Shown here: one piece after another, positions 54,970-64,000 of the stretch | Layout: each line of letters starts with the position of its first letter | Numbering within the stretch: position 1 is the stretch's first letter | Source: Triatoma infestans | Taxonomy: Eukaryota > Arthropoda > Insecta > Hemiptera > Reduviidae | Direction: 5' to 3' | NCBI GenBank assembly: GCA_011037195.1 | Contig: JAAEAF010003081.1 | Span: 82,436 to 146,435, forward strand | DNA: 64,000 bases | Notes under the pieces: model-generated | What the model saw: only the letters and a program-made list of their open reading frames with translations | Told to the model about the DNA's origin: nothing | The model's database searches: none | Program-made: the position numbers and the translations under genes

Positions 54970-55405
54970 AGTCCAGAAAATTCCACTTCCGGTCAGTGGT
55001 TTTTCTTCAAACCCGAAATTCTAGCAGCATATTTAATTCTCATTAACATTATACTAGTTTAAGAACCATGCAATATCCTGTAGCAATTGTAGAAGGAATT
55101 TTAATGTCACCCCTACAAAAATATTTCGATTAAACTGATAGACCTAAATATATGTGTCATAACTTCCTGTGGATTTCATTGTGGTAACACAATGGAATAT
55201 AAACTCGGAAATTTCGGTAATTTTTTATCTGTATTATTCACATAAGAGACACCCCGGCCACTTTTATAAATACAGACCATTTTCTAAAACAACACTTTTT
55301 TTTTAACACCGATGTCTTCAAAACACGTATTGCCGGTGAAAACTGAATTTCGAAAATTTAATATGATCGCAATAATTTCTCTAACCAGATTAAGGGAAAG
55401 TAAAA
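54970..55405 (+). repeat. ACTTTCTC repeat family copy, 3' part
   Basis: CCACTTCCGGTCAGTGGTTT near 54983, then the terminal section (TTGCCGGTGAAAACTGAATT near 55330) and the end TTAAGGGAAAGTAAAAT near 55390-55406. Confidence 0.6.
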
Positions 55406-57105
55406 TATATTCATTAAACGTGCACTTATAGATGACGGATTTTAAACAGCACTTTGTTGTCTGATCACTCACAATTCGATAAAACTGTTTTGGATGAAAG
55501 TAAAAACATATTTATGTAGAAGTAAAACAAATATTTCTGTGATAAAAACTCAATTTTCTACATTTATGACATGATTGCTGTACTATATTTTAAAACAATA
55601 AGACAAACCACTGATAAAATAACATTATTTTAAAACAGAACAATGTGTGTTTGAACTGAGACTAAAGAAAAAAAACAAAATCAAACACAGTGGACTCTAT
55701 TGCACAACTTACTAGCAGCGAGGAAGGCCACCTCGATTGGAGAGGAGATAATATCTCTCTAGCACACTCGACCAAAAGATGCAACTTTAGTTATACAACC
55801 TTTAAGGAGCTAAACTAAAAGCCATTCTTTTCCATTGTCCTATTGTCTCCTTCAAGTACATTTAAGAGACTTCCCAGCACGATTGTGGTAATTAACTAAT
55901 TTAAATGGCCCCCCAACTAAGGAACGTGACCACTCCACCTTTACACACAAAAAGAGACGGAGAAATATCTAAGGTAAATCTCAAGAAAATAAAACAAAAA
56001 AAAAACAAAAAAGACATTGCCGCATACGTACACACTCACACACACACACACACACACACAGAGTGATTGTGAGAGAGAAAGAGAGAGATTGAGAGAGATC
56101 AAATATACAATCACGAGCTTAAAAACAAGTACACAAATAAAATATACACTGTTCTCTTCTTCTACTGTTCACTAGTATTTGTATACACCCACTCATTTCT
56201 ACATACAATGTGCATTGTTATAATAGAATGGAGCTCTCTTCTCTAGTGCACTGTACAACCGCGTCCACCAGTTGCAAATGATCTTCTTATAAATCCGATC
56301 GCTATCTACATTACTGGTTAGTTGGTAAAGAAGGATTGAAACAGCTTCTTTTGGTATTAGAACGTCTTCATTATGAATACTATGCAGGCTGGGAGATGGG
56401 TAAGAAGGAGAACTTTATCTCATACATAGTAACTAGTTATTATTCCATCGAAATCCCGGCTTATTTGAAATTAAGTCATAGAATGGAAATATAAAAATAA
56501 AAAGAGAAAGTAAAAATAATAATGATAAAAGAAGATTGTCTGTGATTGTATTCAGAGGAAGGCGAAGACAAAAAAAATGTAGTGAGAAGGGTCTCTGCTC
56601 CCTGAAAGAAGGTAATTTATTTGGTAATGCGTTAGTAACAAAAGAATATTATCTACTGCATTAAAAATTCACTAGTAAAAAAATTAATTAATTAAACCAA
56701 TCGTTCTTGGAAAATGTTATTTTTCTAATGTATTACTTGTTTATATTGCCATAAAACGGGTTTAATATTTGTTTTTTCGCGGGGTAGGATGGGACTGGGG
56801 GAGGACTAGTATCAGATCAAACACCGAACACTTAAAAAAATGTATTGCTCTTAAGGCATGCCTAAAATACATCACCACAATATGTCTCCGGTAAATGTCA
56901 CGCCGATCCATTAAAGAGTGAAAAAATTTGCATTAATGCTCACGTGCGCTTAAAATTGATAGTTGGTAATGTCGTAAGTACATTGATATTGGAAGAGCAG
57001 GCTTATAGATCTAGGCCCAATGTCGCCACTTCTCCAAAGTATTCCAGAATAATCAAATAATTATGGAGCAGGCTACCACTAGCTTAGTTAGTATACTAAG
57101 TTTCA
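55406..57105. other. no gene seen; microsatellites
   Basis: (CA)n at about 56031-56060 followed by GA-rich sequence to 56098. The rest is AT-rich; a block near 55680-55960 is more balanced but has no open frame. Confidence 0.4.
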
Positions 57106-57215
57106 AAAATCTGGTTATGAAACGCACACACAACTTTCTCTTAATGATATAAATACCATTTATTTTTATGGACCAATTTTCTGTAAAATTACGTTTACAA
57201 AAATGATTCAAACAT
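57106..57215 (+). repeat. ACTTTCTC repeat family, left end
   Basis: TCTGGTTATGAAACGCACAC, ACTTTCTCTTAATG and TAAATACCATTTATTTTTAT match the start of the copy at 38255. Confidence 0.6.
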
Positions 57216-57234
57216 CAATTCAGGCGTCTGAATT

Positions 57235-57405
57235 GTGTGTAAACTGAATTTGCTCTGTGCAAGTCTGTGTTATCACACTGTGTGACAAGCGCATCCTGAA
57301 GATGGGCGAACGCTTGAAACCGATCGATGACCACAAAAAAGAAGCAGGCTGTCACGGAAATTGTCTCTGATGCTTTCCAGCTCTGCGGAACCAACCACAA
57401 TAGTC
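57235..57405 (+). repeat. dispersed repeat R2, plus-strand copy
   Basis: Best copy: TTTGCTCTGTGCAAGTCTGT, CATCCTGAAGATGGGCGAAC, GAAACCGATCGATGACCAC and GCTTTCCAGCTCTGCGGAAC. The element class is unknown. Confidence 0.75.
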
Positions 57406-57512
57406 TAGTAAATATGTTTGAATCATTTGTTATGTTCGAATGTTTAGTTCGGAGGACAAAAGATTCTAAACATGACAATAAACCGTTGTCGTGCCTTTTT
57501 TTTTTTGACGAT

Positions 57513-58195
57513 TTGTAGCCCTGAAAATGTAATACGCTTTAATTTTTTTACTATAGTATAGAGCACACAGGATAAAGTTGTTCTGAAATAATGAAGATCA
57601 GTAAAAATGAGTTTGATTTTACTTGAATAATTACTGATAGAGATAAACAAGGGAAAACAAATTTAAAGAGGACAATGAATTTTGAAACTATTAAAAAAAA
57701 AAATACAATGTTTAATTAAATGAAAAGATAGTTGAATAGTGAATTCCATTGTAATAATTGAGAAATGGCAATTCTGTGGTAAATACTGCAGAAACATTCC
57801 CTAGTTAGGTACCTTGTGTGAAAGGGCCATACTAACCTTTGCCTGTATGGTGGCGGCCACCTGTAATTCTCACACAGCCCTACGGTCCCTTTCAAATGAC
57901 AGTCCCCTATCTTTTGTCCCTTTGGCCTTAATTAATGGGCTCCTACACAAGGGGCCGTACAGTATACATACGGCTTGCCCATCCTTTCTACTAGTACCCA
58001 ATTACACTCTTTACTTCCAAAGTTAACGCTTATCTTTGACGTGTCTCATTAAAATTCGCCAACGGCCAGCCGACGCTGCCGCGTGATACGCCTCTTCTAT
58101 ACTAGCCAGCCATATCTCGGTAAATATGTTTTTTTTTTTTTGCAATTGTAGCCCTGAAAATGTAATACGCTTTAATTTTTTTACTATAGTATAGA
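57513..58195 (+). repeat. pair of identical 50-bp direct repeats 633 bp apart
   Basis: TTGTAGCCCTGAAAATGTAA...ACTATAGTATAGA occurs at 57513-57562 and 58146-58195 without a difference, each preceded by a T-rich tract. Between them, 57790-58100 is GC-richer and encodes no recognised protein. The arrangement could be two copies of one short repeat or ends of a small retroelement. Confidence 0.7.
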
Positions 58196-58826
58196 ACGAT
58201 AAACGAGATGATATCTTATAAAGGGGTTTAGACAATGCAAGCGCTTTTGTTTTAATCTTTGTTTCAAATAATAAAAAAACTGTTTAGTCCAATTTTATAA
58301 AACCTGTACATATTTTTATTGAATAATATGATTATGATTTATTTAATAAAGAACAATTTTATAGCTTAAAACATTCCTACAAACTTTACTTGCTCCAAGA
58401 GCGATAACTACATTTTAACTATTCTAGAGATTGAAACGATTTAAATTATATTCGTTTAAATTATTTAAAATAATATTCCAATTATTGTGAAAGATGTCTC
58501 CTTCCCATTACTTTCTTTCGCTTCGCTCCTTCTTCACTAGATGGTATTGAGACAGCCCAAGTATTTCAACTTCTTATCTTAGTCATACTAACTAGCAGGT
58601 AGCTGTTGAGTTATCAATATTTCACCCTCCCAGATATCAGCAACAGGTTAAATGCATATTCTTCTCGTACAAAATCTTATCTATAAGTCCAAAATTTTAG
58701 ATTATCAAATAAATTAAAATCGATGTGAAACACTTACATGGCTGTTTTTAAAACAGAAATTATTATATTCTAATTGAAAAGTTTTTCAAACTTTGGGAAT
58801 TTTTTATTATAGTTAGCAATACCTAA
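58196..58826. other. no gene seen
   Basis: AT-rich with short frames only. Confidence 0.4.
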
Positions 58827-58836
58827 TATAAATGAT

Positions 58837-59740
58837 CGCTACCGGACAGGACCTCTGTGGTTTACAGACGGTTCTAGGTTGGATTGCGGAACTGGAGCAG
58901 CAGTGTATGGAATGAGCCCGCAGGTACTCATTGAGAGGCCGTTAGGCAGGTATTCCATTATATTCCAGGCTGAAGTTTTTGCCATTAAGGTCTGTGCCGA
59001 GGAGAACCTGCGTAGAGCCCCAATGGGGCAAGGTCATACGCATTTGCTCGGACAGTCAGGCCGAACTGAAAGCCCTAGAGGCTTACAGAACTACCTCATC
59101 CCTGGGTAAAGAATGTCGTGAGCCATTGGTGAGACTCTCCAGGCACAATAAGGTACAGCTGCTATGGGTGCCAGGGATTGAGGGTAATGAGACAGCTGAT
59201 CAACTGGTCAGGAACGGGGCTAACACTCCATTCATTGGTTATCCTGGGGATAACTGGCGGAGCAATTCGTGCAGCGATTAGAGAGTGGTGTTGCGGTAAG
59301 CATGAAGAGCACTGAAGGGGGAGTCCGGGTGTTATACACAGAGAAAAAGGATGATGCCAGGACTGTGTAAACGAAGGACCCAAATGACTCTTAGTCTGAG
59401 CAGGAGCCAGATTTCTCAGGTGACGGGACTATTTACGGGTCATGGTAGGCTCAGGTAACATCTGTACAAGGTAGGGCTCATTCGAGCGGAACTCTTGTGT
59501 AGATTATGTCAGGAAGACGAGGAAACGGCCTCCCACCTGTTGTTTGATTGCGTTGCAATAATAAATTGAGGTATGAGACCTTTAGTACGTTACGACCTGA
59601 GGAGATGGTAGCTCAAAATGACCTGGTGGTGAAGACCCTCAAACTTCTTCTAGAAGGGAGGGTTTGTCTACTAGGAACTATCGGGGATGGCACAATAAGC
59701 CTCTGTTGGCTGCAGTGCCGGGATATAGCCCACCCGAGGT

Positions 59741-59772
<32 letters not shown>

Positions 59773-59773
59773 T
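58837..59773 (+). pseudogene. RNase H-bearing LINE, C-terminal fragment with (AAT)n tail
   Basis: A third RNase H type. LWFTDGSRLDCGTG and FQAEVFAIKVC (frame 1) give the first Asp and Glu; after a frameshift near 59025, ICSDSQAELKALEAY and LLWVPGIEGNETADQL (frame 2) give the next Asp and the last, with the expected GH of GHxG changed to GIEG. A C-terminal knuckle-like LCRLCQEDEETASHLLFDC follows near 59495-59560. The tail is (AAT)n at 59744-59771. TATAAATG at 58827-58834 and 59774-59781 may be an 8-bp target duplication. Related to but distinct from the LOA-like family. Confidence 0.8.
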
Positions 59774-59879
59774 TATAAATGCAGTTTAGCATTCTAAGTT
59801 TTAAGAAAATTATAGCAGACGTTTTCGAGAAAAGCTCAATTATTATCTGAGAGACTTATTCTGTAGTGTCGGTTTTTTT

Positions 59880-60006
59880 TTTATATGAGTCAACATTTAT
59901 GGTCACCGTCCATCACCGGACAGTAAGATGTAGAGGCTTGTAGGGAAAAAAAAATCTAAGGGCAGCACTAGCTGGACTGCGCTACCATTGAGCTAATCCC
60001 TTCCCT
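59880..60006 (-). mobile_element. tRNA-derived SINE with internal deletion
   Basis: The 3' tail piece (GTCAACATTTATGGTCA on the plus strand) joins directly to CCGTCCATCACCGGACAG, skipping about 70 nt of the body. The head (CTACCATTGAGCTAATCCC) is partly retained. Confidence 0.8.
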
Positions 60007-60934
60007 ATATTATTAAAATTATTACTATTATAGTTATTGTCATTATTATTATTAATTTCTTTAATTTTAATGCTTAAGAAAAGTCACACTAGTTGGTCTC
60101 AATGATTTAAAATAAATAAGTCTAAATAAAAACAATAAAAGTTTGTTATTTGATTTAATTGGCTTCTTTCATATAATGTCTTTTATTTTCGTAATAAAAA
60201 ATATGGGTTTGTTAATTTTTATATTATTTATAATTAATCTTAATTCACTGGAAACAACTCCAATAACATAAATAATAATTGGTAACAAATGCAAAGCGAT
60301 ATACATAGCAAAATGGATATGAAAGGAATAAAATAAAAACAATTTTGGTATTGTTTTTGAAATAACAACATTGTTTTTGTTGTAAAGAATATAGTGTACG
60401 CGTGCACGCGTGTGAAGGTGTGTGGGCCGTGTGCGGATGGTTGGAAGAGCGAACAAGAGAGAATGAGCGAGGTAACTTTGTTAAGTAAGTTTTGTAGCCC
60501 GATATACTGTCATACAAACAAACACATACACACACACATAGTGCAAACATGAAGAACATCGAACAGACAAAACAACGTAGAGGCCCGTTAGCAGCACTGT
60601 CGACATATAAAGTGTTGGGAACATGCAAAAGGAAGCAAAACGAGACGGTGTGCGTGGAGGCGGTGAATACTGTGAAGGGTGAAACCTCCCCCCTTACACT
60701 GCACTGGTACACTCACAAACAAGTATGTGTCTGTTTTGGAACATGATAATATTAGAAGACCGAACAATAATATTATCCTCATATTAGTTGGATATTTTCA
60801 TTTTCAATATCTCAATATTTTCTAGACACATACCCACCGTTAAGTATTCATCTTGAATGTCAAAACTTAAGTAATTTTGCATCCGTTGCGTTTACACATA
60901 AATATTGGTTAAAAAAAGTAAAAAAAAAAGATCC
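60007..60934. other. no gene seen; GC-richer patch
   Basis: 60395-60480 (GTACGCGTGCACGCGTGTG) and 60560-60710 have more G+C and CpG than their surroundings. Open frames here lack domains. It could hold an untranslated exon or unrecognised repeat, but nothing supports either. Confidence 0.35.
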
Positions 60935-61925
60935 AATATTGGTCAATATGTTCACCGAAGTATCTGGTCACTCATTATCTCTCCAAAGGGGGAATTTTTT
61001 ACCGTACTATACGGTTGAACTATCAGAATCCCTAGGTACAAGCAAAAACGTGCACTTAAATTTCTATAACTACGATAAGTCGAAAACAAACTCGGCAAAT
61101 AATGCATATTTCTTTTTTTTAAACTAGAAAATAAATTACCCTGTGCCTACGTGTTCTACAGAGACGGTCCAAAACCGCGAAAGGTGTAGGATGAGCGGTC
61201 TATGACGTACTCCAGGACACTAGCTATCAATACCGGCTCAACGAATTAGCCTCTATATTCACGGCGGAACTCGTTGGAATTTATCAAAGCTTACAAATTG
61301 CAAAAGCAATGAATAATACCCAGTTAATTGTCATTTTATCGGATAGCAAAAGAGTTCTATCAAAATTAAAACACCCGGGCAAGGATGCTCCACTTTTTCT
61401 ATTAGAAACTGCCCAACTTCTGAATAATATAGCCCTGAATAAACCAATTCACTTAATCTGGATAAAGGCCCCCCGAACAATCAGTATACTATTACCTTCT
61501 GATATTAAAAGTAATTATAAAATTAAATCGTATTCATTATGGCAAACTGAATACAAAACCATTGCCAAAAATAAAGGACAGTTTTATGCCGTCATTGAAC
61601 CATCGGATCCCTAAAAAGCCATGGTTTCATGACTTCAAAGAGGATAGAAAATTCTATGGCACACTGACGCGACTAATATTCAACCACAATTATATCCCAC
61701 ATTATTTAGCGAGGACAGGCATCGACATCAGTGGTACATGTTTCTGTGATTCGGAATCGGTCGCGGACGCAAACCATCTAATTCTGGCATGCCGTAAGTA
61801 TGGCAAGATTAGAAATAAATTGCGGAAAGCAATCGTAGAAACAATACTTGCCAATCGTACCAATCTTGCCAGCAAATTTAAATACACTTCTAGCAACAAA
61901 GGGCACAAAACTATATGCGGAATTG
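60935..61925 (+). pseudogene. second I-like LINE family, RNase H and C-terminus
   Basis: Translation in two frames: YRDGPKPRKGVG (first Asp region of RNase H), FTAELVGIYQSLQIAKA (Glu), LIVILSDSKRVLSKL (Asp) and HLIWIKA, where the domain is cut off and joined to SDIKSNYKIKSYSLWQTEYK. After a frameshift near 61600 come KKPWFHDFKEDRKFYGTLTR, a zinc-knuckle-like CFCDSESVADANHLILAC and LRKAIVETIL. The missing segment holds the catalytic His and last Asp. The layout resembles I/Nimb-type proteins and differs clearly from the element at 20284. Confidence 0.75.
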
Positions 61926-62090
61926 TTGTGGTGGTTGATTCCGCGGAGCTGGAAAGCATCAGACATTTTCCGAGGTAGCCTGCTTCATTCCGTGGTAGCC
62001 TGCGGTTTCGAGCGTTCGCCCATCTTCAGAATGCGTTTTTCAGACAGTGTGGCAACACAGACTTGCACAGAGCAAATTCAGTTTTACGCA
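61925..62090 (-). repeat. dispersed repeat R2, minus-strand copy
   Basis: Complement of the 57235 copy, with a short internal duplication (two GGTAGCCTGC at 61974 and 61993). It abuts the LINE fragment. Confidence 0.7.
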
Positions 62091-62832
62091 CAAAAAAAAA
62101 ACAAACCATGATTCTTCTTTTTTGGGACCTAGTTTTCACCCAAAACTGGCACACAACAAAGGATGCAAAAAAATAATTTTGTTACTCAAGAGATCGCCAA
62201 AATATATTATGTTTACAGTGAATACTTATTATGAAAAATTTCGAAAATATGGTTTGAACACAATACTTCTCATGTATTCAGGGCTGTTGTTGGACAACGC
62301 GTCTACCAATTGTTGAATAAATAATTCTTAAAATATTGGTTTATTTATTGTCCCGTTTGAAAAGTTTTGCAGTTTTGTTAGGTGTAAAAAATGTTTTTGA
62401 AACTTCTTGGTACAGTTAAGTGAAATGAAAATGAACTAACTATAAATGCGGCTATAATCCATCTTGAAATTTGATAATTTAGAGCAAATATGTGGTTCCA
62501 TGGCCTGAAATACATAAACCCACTCACACACACTTGTACACGCATCCACAAACACATGTAAATATATAATTATGGTACAAATTCCATTTCGAAAATTTTA
62601 CACGAATTTACAACATTACAAAAATGTTCCTTTTACAACAGTACAAAAATATTAAAAGTGATATTGTGAAAATCGTTCGTTCACAAAATTTTCATCATAA
62701 CAATATCGCCGAGGGTTATGTTAGTAAAAAAATAACATATAGGGAATTTTATTCATAAATTCACCCATTTTGATTAACATTTTCAATGATTTCGAACAAT
62801 AAGTGATTGCTAGTAAAAAATACGAGTTATTT
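62091..62832. other. no gene seen
   Basis: AT-rich; ACTTTCTC-family traces near 62520-62600 (CACACACACTTGTACACGCA, TCCATTTCGAAAATTTTACA). Confidence 0.4.
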
Positions 62833-62985
62833 AGAGGTATAGATTAGCTACATGGTAGAGCGCTAGACTCCCAAGTGTAGGTGTTCCAAGTTCAAGACCA
62901 ACAGTAGTGCCCTTTAATTTCTTCTTCACCTAGGAGTCTCTACAGCTTACGTTTGGACAGTGCTATAACTGTTCAAAGTGCAATA
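62833..62985 (+). mobile_element. tRNA-derived SINE, degenerate plus-strand copy
   Basis: ATTAGCTACATGGTAGAGCG (A box), CCAAGTTCAAGACC (B box) and CACCTAGGAGTCTCTACAGC (body). The 3' tail is not recognisable. Confidence 0.7.
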
Positions 62986-63311
62986 CCCCCAAAAAGAAAT
63001 CTATAGTAATATCTTATTTATATAAATAAATATATGTATCCAAATCTTGTTACATTTTGTGACATTATTTAACCAAATTATAGCATTTAATTGGTGGAAT
63101 TTTCTTTTACCTAATTTTGGTTACAATATTTAAACTCATGCACTGCTTTCATTATATAATAATACCTTGGAAGTTACCATGGAAACTTAGTACCCTTTTA
63201 ATTTGTTCAGATTACCGGAATCATAAACAATAATCATGGTAACTGATAAAAATTGTTTAGTTTAAGAAGCATTTAAAATTATTTTATAATATGTACGTAT
63301 ATTATTAATTT

Positions 63312-63385
63312 GAAGACGCCAACATCTATGGTAAATGACACCCGCGGCTTTCTCAGTGTACTACCGACCTTCGGTAATGTGCCTC
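63312..63385 (-). mobile_element. tRNA-derived SINE, 3'-tail fragment
   Basis: GAAGACGCCAACATCTATGG and CTTTCTCAGTGTACTACCGA match the complement of the SINE 3' end and lower body. Confidence 0.7.
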
Positions 63386-64000
63386 TGGAATTAATTAGAG
63401 ACTTCAAAAAATTAAATCCTCTATGTGATATTACTACTGTGATAAGTAATATACACTTGGGAATGGGAGGCATTAAAAAAGGCAAAACCGTATTTTAGAT
63501 CAACTACCTGTTCATCAAACAGATCAAACAACGCCCACTAAAACTATGAGTACAATGAAATAATTAACTAATGCACCAATAAAAAAATTGTTTGGTATTT
63601 TATCCGTGGTAGTATATATATTTCTGATGTTTCCGACCGGTTTCGGATTTCCATGCATCGTTTAAAACATGCTTTTATTATATATACCATTTTCAAATGT
63701 CTAATAATAATTTATAATAATTCCATTTTGTCACTAAAAACACACACACACACACACTAACCTTCCGCACATAAAATCAACAAGTCAACAAGTGTAATGT
63801 GTAACAAAAAAAAATTAAGTTGAAGTGAACTCAGTACACAAACTTGATAACTTTACTCTGACGTAGGTTGAATATCCGTCAGAAACATTACAAATATGCA
63901 TGCTGCGTCGGTTAAAATACCAGCATCCAACATTGTGAACTCATCCACATATTCAACAAATGACATTTTTACTAGAAAAGTTGTTATAAAGGCAAAATTT
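63386..64000. other. no gene seen; microsatellite
   Basis: (AC)n near 63739-63758. GATGTTTCCGACCGGTTTCG near 63628 resembles the GAAACCGGTCG words found at many repeat ends. The rest is AT-rich. Confidence 0.4.

Noticed and set aside
57814..58026. 70-codon plus-strand frame as a secreted protein gene
   Set aside because: No splice sites, domain or coherent signal peptide; lies between identical direct repeats and probably belongs to an element.
60245..60712. 155-codon minus-strand open frame as a gene
   Set aside because: Runs through (CA)n-type low-complexity sequence and overlaps several equally long frames on both strands; no domain recognised.

Overview
This 64-kb window is AT-rich, gene-poor animal DNA made mostly of layered transposable elements. 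The retrotransposon clades (I, LOA-like, Jockey-like), Tc1 and mariner transposase relics, a tRNA-derived SINE and an LTR element with a tRNA-Leu-type primer binding site point to an arthropod, most likely an insect. A hemipteran origin is only a guess. No complete host gene, functional tRNA, rRNA or CRISPR array is visible. The window could be intergenic or part of a very large intron.

The centrepiece is a nearly complete I-clade non-LTR retrotransposon at about 17,776-24,865 (+). It has a GC-rich 5' UTR opening with a nested hairpin, ORF1 (gag-like, three zinc knuckles) broken or frameshifted at an A8 tract, and ORF2 (endonuclease, reverse transcriptase, RNase H, C-terminal zinc knuckle) open over 1227 codons with all catalytic residues present. 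The roughly 900-nt 3' UTR is unusually structured. It has two perfect hairpins with an identical 12-nt loop, two more with related loops, an 18-bp tandem array, a multi-helix domain, and a terminal stem-loop before poly(A). That terminal stem-loop is shared with the 3' end of the SINE family, which has nine recognisable copies here, so this LINE is the likely mobilising partner of the SINE.

Other LINE remains: LOA-like RNase H-bearing fragments with (TAA)n tails (512-772, 2351-3349, 38672-40414, 44446-44690), a second RNase H LINE (58837-59773), a second I-like family (60935-61925), a Jockey-like RT fragment (53800-54545), and C-terminal fragments of one unclassified LINE (7320-8110, 36121-36560, 49690-50250). 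There are three solo LTRs with perfect 4-bp target duplications (25295-25964, 29503-30109, 36895-37554... plus a fourth at 50611-51175), and a partial 5' LTR with its primer binding site (12838-13136). DNA-transposon relics are a Tc1-like piece (2-262), a mariner pseudogene (28350-28800), two long palindromes (1178-1539, 16911-17290), a MITE-like family with ACTTTCTCTTA termini and internal modules of about 300 bp, and a second MITE family (14798-15380, 33603-34310). Insertion order can be read in several places from target duplications.

The only candidates for host coding sequence are an exon-like segment on the minus strand at 27568-27691, encoding a signal peptide between good splice sites, and a weaker 117-nt exon-like block at 29249-29365 (+).
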